Positions 1 to 9,161 of a stretch of 64,000 nt of DNA are shown here, one piece after another. The position numbers and the translations under genes were made by a program. The DNA comes from Limanda limanda (Eukaryota > Chordata > Actinopteri > Pleuronectiformes > Pleuronectidae). Position 1 is the first letter of the stretch. Each line of letters opens with the position of its first letter. The stretch spans positions 1,180,501 to 1,244,500 of the forward strand of contig NW_026870560.1 in NCBI RefSeq assembly GCF_963576545.1. Reading direction: 5' to 3'. Below the pieces are notes generated by a model, which was given only the letters and a program-made list of their open reading frames with translations, was not told where the DNA came from and made no database searches.

Positions 1-324
1 AAGTCTCTCCGACCTTCACAAAAAAAGTTATTCAAGAATATCTCTTTCTCCTATGTGCTTTCATCCCTAACCCTAACCCTAACCCTTCCGAAAGTCGGAG
101 AAGCTCAAGGATGGTACCGATCGATGCGCGCAACCCCATTTAGTGGGGGTAGAGCCTACTTGCAAGTCTCTCCGACCTTCACAAAAAAGGTTATTCAAGA
201 ATATCTCCTCAGATTTGGGGGAATTTCGTCGGTCGACCTCTTCCGAAGGTCGTACAAGCTCGGGGATGGTACCAATCGATCTGCAGGACCCAAATTAGTC
301 CAGATGCAACCACTTTCCAAGTCT

Positions 325-418
325 CTCCGACCTTCACAAAAAAAGTTATTCAAGAATATCTCTTTCTCCTATGTGCTTTCATCCCTAACCCTAACCCTAA
401 CCCTTCCGAAAGTCGGAG
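325..418 (+). repeat. Long-range inverted repeat within T unit (exemplar)
   Basis: CTCCGACCTTC at 325-335 pairs with GAAAGTCGGAG at 408-418; 10 of 11 positions are complementary and TCTCCGAC/GTCGGAGA is perfect over 8 bp. In N the same left arm faces GAAGGTCG (561-570 region of the reference N), which matches the other half of the arm over 8 bp. The telomere motif lies between the arms in T. Confidence 0.75.
383..403 (+). repeat. Interstitial telomere-type motif (exemplar, one per T unit)
   Basis: Four CCC tracts are separated by TAA. The complementary strand therefore reads four GGG tracts separated by TTA, the TTAGGG telomere type. The same 21 bp occurs in nearly every 163-bp T unit, and a 15-bp version with three tracts occurs in the t units. 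Together they make up about 6.1 kb, or 9-10%, of the window. The motif is short and framed by satellite sequence, so it is an interstitial element and not a chromosome end. Confidence 0.95.
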
Positions 419-448
419 AAGCTCAAGGATGGTACCGATCGATGCGCG

Positions 449-470
449 CTACCCCATTTAGTGGGGGTAG
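449..470 (+). repeat. Short hairpin in T unit (exemplar)
   Basis: CTACCCC (449-455) is the exact reverse complement of GGGGTAG (464-470), with an 8-base loop. It recurs in each T unit at unit positions 131-152. The frequent GCAACC variant breaks one base pair of the stem. N units lack this stem but have a weaker GGAC/GTCC dyad within about 3 bp of the same place. No function can be assigned from sequence. Confidence 0.8.
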
Positions 471-481
471 AGCCTACTTGC

Positions 482-636
482 AAGTCTCTCCGACCTTCAC
501 AAAAAAAGTTATTCAAGAATATCTCCTCAGATTTGGGGGAATTTCGTCGGTCGACCTCTTCCGAAGGTCGTACAAGCTCGGGGATGGTACCAATCGATCC
601 GCAGGACCCAAATTAGTCCAGATGCAACCACTTTCC
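482..636 (+). repeat. Reference N unit (155 bp, no telomere motif)
   Basis: This is a consensus copy of the minor monomer. Its first 44 bp equal those of T. Its centre (unit 45-77) is unrelated to T, has a run of five G and a SalI site (GTCGAC), and is 8 bp shorter, which accounts for the whole length difference. Unit 78-155 aligns without gaps to T 86-163, with 55 of 78 positions identical. N units start at 164, 482, 1446, 1764, 2245, 3541, 4348, 4829, 5636, 6117 and so on, and the block entries give every later one by order. Common variants are CCGCAG to CTGCAG (creates PstI; about 30 copies) and A26G in the A run (12 copies: 164, 6117, 11094, 19166, 26234, 31839, 35363, 39863, 40982, 46911, 48682, 50453). 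Confidence 0.95.
552..570 (+). repeat. Local hairpin in N unit (exemplar)
   Basis: CGACCT (552-557) and AGGTCG (565-570) form a 6-bp stem with a 7-base loop, overlapping the palindrome GGTCGACC. It is present in each N unit. It is a structural observation only. Confidence 0.6.
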
Positions 637-799
637 AAGTCTCTCCGACCTTCACAAAAAAAGTTATTCAAGAATATCTCTTTCTCCTATGTGCTTTCAT
701 CCCTAACCCTAACCCTAACCCTTCCGAAAGTCGGAGAAGCTCAAGGATGGTACCGATCGATGCGCGTTACCCCATTTAGTGGGGGTAGAGCCTACTTGC

Positions 800-956
800 A
801 AGTCTCTCCGACCTTCACAAAAAAAGTTATTCAAGAATATCTCTTTCTCCTATGTGCTTTCATCCCTAACCCTAACCCTTCCGAAAGTCGGAGAAGCTCA
901 AGGATGGTACCGATCGATGCGCGCTACCCCATTTAGTGGGGGTAGAGCCTACTTGC
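800..956 (+). repeat. t unit: T unit lacking one CCCTAA (exemplar of 16)
   Basis: This copy is identical in plan to T but 157 bp long, because one telomere hexamer is missing. The 16 copies start at 800, 6753, 7554, 11730, 26389, 26701, 31994, 40018, 42743, 43544, 44663, 45301, 45621, 47392, 49163 and 51097. Nine of them lie in 40.0-51.3 kb. Some are copies of one event carried by larger duplications (800/6753/11730; 26389/31994/40018; 45621/47392/49163). The copies at 26701 and 7554 have full-length counterparts in their duplicates, so they reflect independent gain or loss. Confidence 0.93.
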
Positions 957-2888
957 AAGTCTCTCCGACCTTCACAAAAAAAGTTATTCAAGAATATCTC
1001 TTTCTCCTATGTGCTTTCATCCCTAACCCTAACCCTAACCCTTCAGAAAGTCGGAGAAGCTCAAGGATGGTACCGATCGATGCGCGCTACCCCATTTAGT
1101 GGGGGTAGAGCCTACTTGCAAGTCTCTCCGACCTTCACAAAAAAAGTTATTCAAGAATATCTCTTTCTCCTATGTGCTTTCATCCCTAACCCTAACCCTA
1201 ACCCTTCCGAAAGTCGGAGAAGCTCAAGGATGGTACCGATCGATGCGCGCTACCCCATTTAGTGGGGGTAGAGCCTACTTGCAAGTCTCTCCGACCTTCA
1301 CAAAAAAAGTTATTCAAGAATATCTCTTTCTCCTATGTGCTTTCATCCCTAACCCTAACCCTAACCCTTCCAAAAGTCGGAGAAGCTCAAGGATGGTACT
1401 GATCGATGCGCGCAACCCCATTTAGTGGGGGTAGAGCCTACTTGCAAGTCTCTCCGACCTTCACAAAAAAAGTTATTCAAGAATATCTCCTCAGATTTGG
1501 GGGAATTTCGTCGGTCGACCTCTTCCGAAGGTCGTACAAGCTCGGGGATGGTACCAATCGATCCGCAGGACCCAAATTAGTCCAGATGCAACCACTTTCC
1601 AAGTCTCTCCGACCTTCACAAAAAAAGTTATTCAAGAATATCTCTTTCTCCTATGTGCTTTCATCCCTAACCCTAACCCTAACCCTTCCGAAAGTCGGAG
1701 AAGCTCAAGGATGGTACTGATCGATGCGCGTTACCCCATTTAGTGGGGGTAGAGCCTACTTGCAAGTCTCTCCGACCTTCACAAAAAAAGTTATTCAAGA
1801 ATATCTCCTCAGATTTGGGGGAATTTCGTCGGTCGACCTCTTCCGAAGGTCGTACAAGCTCGGGGATGGTACCAATCGATCCGCAGGACCCAAATTAGTC
1901 CAGATGCAACCACTTTCCAAGTCTCTCCGACCTTCACAAAAAAAGTTATTCAAGAATATCTCTTTCTCCTATGTGCTTTCATCCCTAACCCTAACCCTAA
2001 CCCTTCCGAAAGTCGGAGAAGCTCAAGGATGGTACCGATCGATGCGCGCTACCCCATTTAGTGGGGGTAGAGCCTACTTGCAAGTCTCTCCGACCTTCAC
2101 AAAAAAAGTTATTCAAGAATATCTCTTTCTCCTATGTGCTTTCATCCCTAACCCTAACCCTAACCCTTCCGAAAGTCGGAGAAGCTCAAGGATGGTACTG
2201 ATCGATGCGCGCAACCCCATTTAGTGGGGGTAGAGCCTACTTGCAAGTCTCTCCGACCTTCACAAAAAAAGTTATTCAAGAATATCTCCTCAGATTTGGG
2301 GGAATTTCGTCGGTCGACCTCTTCCGAAGGTCGTACAAGCTCGGGGATGGTACCAATCGATCCGCAGGACCCAAATTAGTCCAGATGCAACCACTTTCCA
2401 AGTCTCTCCGACCTTCACAAAAAAAGTTATTCAAGAATATCTCTTTCTCCTATGTGCTTTCATCCCTAACCCTAACCCTAACCCTTCCGAAAGTCGGAGA
2501 AGCTCAAGGATGGTACCGATCGATGCGCGCTACCCCATTTAGTGGGGGTAGAGCCTACTTGCAAGTCTCTCCGACCTTCACAAAAAAAGTTATTCAAGAA
2601 TATCTCTTTCTCCTATGTGCTTTCATCCCTAACCCTAACCCTAACCCTTCCGAAAGTCGGAGAAGCTCAAGGATGGTACCGATCGATGCGCGCTACCCCA
2701 TTTAGTGGGGGTAGAGCCTATTTGCAAGTCTCTCCGACCTTCACAAAAAAAGTTATTCAAGAATATCTCTTTCTCCTATGTGCTTTCATCCCTAACCCTA
2801 ACCCTAACCCTTCCGAAAGTCGGAGAAGCTCAAGGATGGTACCGATCGATGCGCGCTACCCCATTTAGTGGGGGTAGAGCCTACTTGC
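957..2888 (+). repeat. Block 2: 3T N T N 2T N 3T (1932 bp, copy 1)
   Basis: There are twelve units, with N at 1446, 1764 and 2245. Markers are TTCAGAAAG in the first T, CCAAAAG and CTGATC in the third T (1283), CTGATC plus GTTACC at 1601, and CCTATTTGC at the end of the unit before 2726. All recur 8205 bp away at 9162-11093, which identifies a dispersed duplication. Confidence 0.9.
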
Positions 2889-4347
2889 AAGTCTCTCCGA
2901 CCTTCACAAAAAAAGTTATTCAAGAATATCTCTTTCTCCTATGTGCTTTCATCCCTAACCCTAACCCTAACCCTTCCGAAAGTCGGAGAAGCTCAAGGAT
3001 GGTACCGATCGATGCGCGCTACCCCATTTAGTGGGGGTAGAGCCTACTTGCAAGTCTCTCCGACCTTCACAAAAAAAGTTATTCAAGAATATCTCTTTCT
3101 CCTATGTGCTTTCATCCCTAACCCTAACCCTAACCCTTCCGAAAGTCGGAGAAGCTCAAGGATGGTACCGATCGATGCGCGCTACCCCATTTAGTGGGGG
3201 TAGAGCCTACTTGCAAGTCTCTCCGACCTTCACAAAAAAAGTTATTCAAGAATATCTCTTTCTCCTATGTGCTTTCATCCCTAACCCTAACCCTAACCCT
3301 TCAGAAAGTCGGAGAAGCTCAAGGATGGTACCGATCGATGCGCGCTACCCCATTTAGTGGGGGTAGAGCCTACTTGCAAGTCTCTCCGACCTTCACAAAA
3401 AAAGTTATTCAAGAATATCTCTTTCTCCTATGTGCTTTCATCCCTAACCCTAACCCTAACCCTTCCGAAAGTCGGAGAAGCTCAAGGATGGTACTGATCG
3501 ATGCGCGCAACCCCATTTAGTGGGGGTAGAGCCTACTTGCAAGTCTCTCCGACCTTCACAAAAAAAGTTATTCAAGAATATCTCCTCAGATTTGGGGGAA
3601 TTTCGTCGGTCGACCTCTTCCGAAGGTCGTACAAGCTCGGGGATGGTACCAATCGATCCGCAGGACCCAAATTAGTCCAGATGCAACCACTTTCCAAGTC
3701 TCTCCGACCTTCACAAAAAAAGTTATTCAAGAATATCTCTTTCTCCTATGTGCTTTCATCCCTAACCCTAACCCTAACCCTTCCGAAAGTCGGAGAAGCT
3801 CAAGGATGGTACCGATCGATGCGCGCTACCCCATTTAGTGGGGGTAGAGCCTACTTGCAAGTCTCTCCGACCTTCACAAAAAAAGTTATTCAAGAATATC
3901 TCTTTCTCCTATGTGCTTTCATCCCTAACCCTAACCCTAACCCTTCCGAAAGTCGGAGAAGCTCAAGGATGGTACCGATCGATGCGCGCTACCCCATTTA
4001 GTGGGGGTAGAGCCTATTTGCAAGTCTCTCCGACCTTCACAAAAAAAGTTATTCAAGAATATCTCTTTCTCCTATGTGCTTTCATCCCTAACCCTAACCC
4101 TAACCCTTCCGAAAGTCGGAGAAGCTCAAGGATGGTACCGATCGATGCGCGCTACCCCATTTAGTGGGGGTAGAGCCTACTTGCAAGTCTCTCCGACCTT
4201 CACAAAAAAAGTTATTCAAGAATATCTCTTTCTCCTATGTGCTTTCATCCCTAACCCTAACCCTAACCCTTCCGAAAGTCGGAGAAGCTCAAGGATGGTA
4301 CTGATCGATGCGCGCAACCCCATTTAGTGGGGGTAGAGCCTACTTGC
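2889..4347 (+). repeat. Block 3: 4T N 4T
   Basis: Nine units, with N at 3541. The T at 3215 has TTCAGAAAG. The T before 4022 ends in CCTATTTGC. The T units preceding the N units at 3541 and 4348 both carry the CTGATC/GCAACC combination. Confidence 0.9.
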
Positions 4348-5953
4348 AAGTCTCTCCGACCTTCACAAAAAAAGTTATTCAAGAATATCTCCTCAGATTT
4401 GGGGGAATTTCGTCGGTCGACCTCTTCCGAAGGTCGTACAAGCTCGGGGATGGTACCAATCGATCCGCAGGACCCAAATTAGTCCAGATGCAACCACTTT
4501 CCAAGTCTCTCCGACCTTCACAAAAAAAGTTATTCAAGAATATCTCTTTCTCCTATGTGCTTTCATCCCTAACCCTAACCCTAACCCTTCCGAAAGTCGG
4601 AGAAGCTCAAGGATGGTACCGATCGATGCGCGCTACCCCATTTAGTGGGGGTAGAGCCTACTTGCAAGTCTCTCCGACCTTCACAAAAAAAGTTATTCAA
4701 GAATATCTCTTTCTCCTATGTGCTTTCATCCCTAACCCTAACCCTAACCCTTCCGAAAGTCGGAGAAGCTCAAGGATGGTACTGATCGATGCGCGCAACC
4801 CCATTTAGTGGGGGTAGAGCCTACTTGCAAGTCTCTCCGACCTTCACAAAAAAAGTTATTCAAGAATATCTCCTCAGATTTGGGGGAATTTCGTCGGTCG
4901 ACCTCTTCCGAAGGTCGTACAAGCTCGGGGATGGTACCAATCGATCCGCAGGACCCAAATTAGTCCAGATGCAACCACTTTCCAAGTCTCTCCGACCTTC
5001 ACAAAAAAAGTTATTCAAGAATATCTCTTTCTCCTATGTGCTTTCATCCCTAACCCTAACCCTAACCCTTCCGAAAGTCGGAGAAGCTCAAGGATGGTAC
5101 CGATCGATGCGCGCTACCCCATTTAGTGGGGGTAGAGCCTACTTGCAAGTCTCTCCGACCTTCACAAAAAAAGTTATTCAAGAATATCTCTTTCTCCTAT
5201 GTGCTTTCATCCCTAACCCTAACCCTAACCCTTCCGAAAGTCGGAGAAGCTCAAGGATGGTACCGATCGATGCGCGCTACCCCATTTAGTGGGGGTAGAG
5301 CCTATTTGCAAGTCTCTCCGACCTTCACAAAAAAAGTTATTCAAGAATATCTCTTTCTCCTATGTGCTTTCATCCCTAACCCTAACCCTAACCCTTCCGA
5401 AAGTCGGAGAAGCTCAAGGATGGTACCGATCGATGCGCGCTACCCCATTTAGTGGGGGTAGAGCCTACTTGCAAGTCTCTCCGACCTTCACAAAAAAAGT
5501 TATTCAAGAATATCTCTTTCTCCTATGTGCTTTCATCCCTAACCCTAACCCTAACCCTTCCGAAAGTCGGAGAAGCTCAAGGATGGTACTGATCGATGCG
5601 CGCAACCCCATTTAGTGGGGGTAGAGCCTACTTGCAAGTCTCTCCGACCTTCACAAAAAAAGTTATTCAAGAATATCTCCTCAGATTTGGGGGAATTTCG
5701 TCGGTCGACCTCTTCCGAAGGTCGTACAAGCTCGGGGATGGTACCAATCGATCCGCAGGACCCAAATTAGTCCAGATGCAACCACTTTCCAAGTCTCTCC
5801 GACCATCACAAAAAAAGTTATTCAAGAATATCTCTTTCTCCTATGTGCTTTCATCCCTAACCCTAACCCTAACCCTTCCGAAAGTCGGAGAAGCTCAAGG
5901 ATGGTACCGATCGATGCGCGCTACCCCATTTAGTGGGGGTAGAGCCTACTTGC
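4348..5953 (+). repeat. Block 4: basic eight-unit repeat N 2T N 4T, then N T
   Basis: 4348-5635 is one full 1288-bp eight-unit repeat (N at 4348 and 4829), followed by N at 5636 and T at 5791. The segment from 4022 is repeated at 5310 with period 1288, including the CCTATTTGC marker. The stretch 4829-6271 corresponds to 17878-19320 (offset 13049). A private change, CCATCAC for CCTTCAC, is seen near 5813. Confidence 0.9.
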
Positions 5954-8191
5954 AAGTCTCTCCGACCTTCACAAAAAAAGTTATTCAAGAATATCTCTTT
6001 CTCCTATGTGCTTTCATCCCTAACCCTAACCCTAACCCTTCCGAAAGTCGGAGAAGCTCAAGGATGGTACCGATCGATGCGCGCAACCCCATTTAGTGGG
6101 GGTAGAGCCTACTTGCAAGTCTCTCCGACCTTCACAAAAAAGGTTATTCAAGAATATCTCCTCAGATTTGGGGGAATTTCGTCGGTCGACCTCTTCCGAA
6201 GGTCGTACAAGCTCGGGGATGGTACCAATCGATCTGCAGGACCCAAATTAGTCCAGATGCAACCACTTTCCAAGTCTCTCCGACCTTCACAAAAAAAGTT
6301 ATTCAAGAATATCTCTTTCTCCTATGTGCTTTCATCCCTAACCCTAACCCTAACCCTTCCGAAAGTCGGAGAAGCTCAAGGATGGTACCGATCGATGCGC
6401 GCTACCCCATTTAGTGGGGGTAGAGCCTACTTGCAAGTCTCTCCGACCTTCACAAAAAAAGTTATTCAAGAATATCTCCTCAGATTTGGGGGAATTTCGT
6501 CGGTCGACCTCTTCCGAAGGTCGTACAAGCTCGGGGATGGTACCAATCGATCCGCAGGACCCAAATTAGTCCAGATGCAACCACTTTCCAAGTCTCTCCG
6601 ACCTTCACAAAAAAAGTTATTCAAGAATATCTCTTTCTCCTATGTGCTTTCATCCCTAACCCTAACCCTAACCCTTCCGAAAGTCGGAGAAGCTCAAGGA
6701 TGGTACCGATCGATGCGCGTTACCCCATTTAGTGGGGGTAGAGCCTACTTGCAAGTCTCTCCGACCTTCACAAAAAAAGTTATTCAAGAATATCTCTTTC
6801 TCCTATGTGCTTTCATCCCTAACCCTAACCCTTCCGAAAGTCGGAGAAGCTCAAGGATGGTACCGATCGATGCGCGCTACCCCATTTAGTGGGGGTAGAG
6901 CCTACTTGCAAGTCTCTCCGACCTTCACAAAAAAAGTTATTCAAGAATATCTCTTTCTCCTATGTGCTTTCATCCCTAACCCTAACCCTAACCCTTCCGA
7001 AAGTCGGAGAAGCTCAAGGATGGTACCGATCGATGCGCGCTACCCCATTTAGTGGGGGTAGAGCCTACTTGCAAGTCTCTCCGACCTTCACAAAAAAAGT
7101 TATTCAAGAATATCTCTTTCTCCTATGTGCTTTCATCCCTAACCCTAACCCTAACCCTTCCAAAAGTCGGAGAAGCTCAAGGATGGTACTGATCGATGCG
7201 CGCAACCCCATTTAGTGGGGGTAGAGCCTACTTGCAAGTCTCTCCGACCTTCACAAAAAAAGTTATTCAAGAATATCTCCTCAGATTTGGGGGAATTTCG
7301 TCGGTCGACCTCTTCCGAAGGTCGTACAAGCTCGGGGATGGTACCAATCGATCTGCAGGACCCAAATTAGTCCAGATGCAACCACTTTCCAAGTCTCTCC
7401 GACCTTCACAAAAAAAGTTATTCAAGAATATCTCTTTCTCCTATGTGCTTTCATCCCTAACCCTAACCCTAACCCTTCCGAAAGTCGGAGAAGCTCAAGG
7501 ATGGTACCGATCGATGCGCGCTACCCCATTTAGTGGGGGTAGAGCCTACTTGCAAGTCTCTCCGACCTTCACAAAAAAAGTTATTCAAGAATATCTCTTT
7601 CTCCTATGTGCTTTCATCCCTAACCCTAACCCTTCCAAAAGTCGGAGAAGCTCAAGGATGGTACTGATCGATGCGCGCAACCCCATTTAGTGGGGGTAGA
7701 GCCTACTTGCAAGTCTCTCCGACCTTCACAAAAAAAGTTATTCAAGAATATCTCCTCAGATTTGGGGGAATTTCGTCGGTCGACCTCTTCCGAAGGTCGT
7801 ACAAGCTCGGGGATGGTACCAATCGATCTGCAGGACCCAAATTAGTCCAGATGCAACCACTTTCCAAGTCTCTCCGACCTTCACAAAAAAAGTTATTCAA
7901 GAATATCTCTTTCTCCTATGTGCTTTCATCCCTAACCCTAACCCTAACCCTTCCGAAAGTCGGAGAAGCTCAAGGATGGTACCGATCGATGCGCGCTACC
8001 CCATTTAGTGGGGGTAGAGCCTACTTGCAAGTCTCTCCGACCTTCACAAAAAAAGTTATTCAAGAATATCTCTTTCTCCTATGTGCTTTCATCCCTAACC
8101 CTAACCCTAACCCTTCCGAAAGTCGGAGAAGCTCAAGGATGGTACCGATCGATGCGCGCTACCCCATTTAGTGGGGGTAGAGCCTACTTGC
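5954..8191 (+). repeat. Block 5: T N T N T t 2T N T t N 2T
   Basis: The first six units duplicate block 1. N units are at 6117, 6435, 7236 and 7711; t units at 6753 and 7554. The T at 7073 and the t at 7554 carry the CCAAAAG/CTGATC/GCAACC combination, and the N units that follow carry CTGCAG. Relative to 10931-12693 this block holds three extra units (T-sized, t and N; 475 bp in total). Confidence 0.9.
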
Positions 8192-9161
8192 AAGTCTCTC
8201 CGACCTTCACAAAAAAAGTTATTCAAGAATATCTCCTCAGATTTGGGGGAATTTCGTCGGTCGACCTCTTCAGAAGGTCGTACAAGCTCGGGGATGGTAC
8301 CAATCGATCCGCAGGACCCAAATTAGTCCAGATGCAACCACTTTCCAAGTCTCTCCGACCTTCACAAAAAAAGTTATTCAAGAATATCTCTTTCTCCTAT
8401 GTGCTTTCATCCCTAACCCTAACCCTAACCCTTCCGAAAGTCGGAGAAGCTCAAGGATGGTACCGATCGATGCGCGCTACCCCATTTAGTGGGGGTAGAG
8501 CCTACTTGCAAGTCTCTCCGACCTTCACAAAAAAAGTTATTCAAGAATATCTCTTTCTCCTATGTGCTTTCATCCCTAACCCTAACCCTAACCCTTCCGA
8601 AAGTCGGAGAAGCTCAAGGATGGTACCGATCGATGCGCGCTACCCCATTTAGTGGGGGTAGAGCCTACTTGCAAGTCTCTCCGACCTTCACAAAAAAAGT
8701 TATTCAAGAATATCTCTTTCTCCTATGTGCTTTCATCCCTAACCCTAACCCTAACCCTTCCGAAAGTCGGAGAAGCTCAAGGATGGTACCGATCGATGCG
8801 CGCTACCCCATTTAGTGGGGGTAGAGCCTACTTGCAAGTCTCTCCGACCTTCACAAAAAAAGTTATTCAAGAATATCTCTTTCTCCTATGTGCTTTCATC
8901 CCTAACCCTAACCCTAACCCTTCCGAAAGTCGGAGAAGCTCAAGGATGGTACCGATCGATGCGCGCTACCCCATTTAGTGGGGGTAGAGCCTACTTGCAA
9001 GTCTCTCCGACCTTCACAAAAAAAGTTATTCAAGAATATCTCTTTCTCCTATGTGCTTTCATCCCTAACCCTAACCCTAACCCTTCCGAAAGTCGGAGAA
9101 GCTCAAGGATGGTACCGATCGATGCGCGCTACCCCATTTAGTGGGGGTAGAGCCTACTTGC
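8192..9161 (+). repeat. Block 6: N 5T
   Basis: The N at 8192 has CTTCAGAAGG in place of CTTCCGAAGG, a marker shared with the N units at 12694, 14634 and 16256. The following T units are near consensus. The T run continues through 9488 for eight units. Confidence 0.9.

Larger units (their letters stand above)
319..481 (+). repeat. Reference T unit (163 bp, telomere-motif monomer)
   Basis: This is a consensus copy of the major monomer (297 of 398 units, counting variants). Unit positions 1-44 are shared with N and contain a run of seven A at 20-26. Positions 45-85 are T-specific: a pyrimidine-rich stretch followed by the telomere-type motif at 65-85. Positions 86-163 are about 70% identical to N and contain a KpnI site (GGTACC) and ATCGAT, then a hairpin at 131-152. 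Recurrent variants are G90A, C118T, C132-region changes (GCTACC to GCAACC or GTTACC), TTCCGAAAG to TTCAGAAAG, and loss of one CCCTAA. The 163-bp length is close to a nucleosome repeat. Confidence 0.95.
1..956 (+). repeat. Block 1: T N T N T t
   Basis: Unit starts are 1, 164, 319, 482, 637 and 800. The N at 164 carries both A26G (run of six A then GG) and CTGCAG. The T at 637 has GTTACC. The same six-unit order with the same markers recurs at 5954-6909 and 10931-11886, so the three are copies of one 956-bp segment. Confidence 0.9.

Noticed and set aside
45..120. Naming the organism or satellite family
   Set aside because: TTAGGG-type motif occurs in too many lineages and I do not recognise the monomers, so a name would be a guess.
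540..590. CENP-B box in the N unit
   Set aside because: GTCG TACA A GCT CGGG resembles the box, but the first position is wrong and the spacing to CGGG is one base too long; the TTCG near the SalI site has no CGGG at the right distance.
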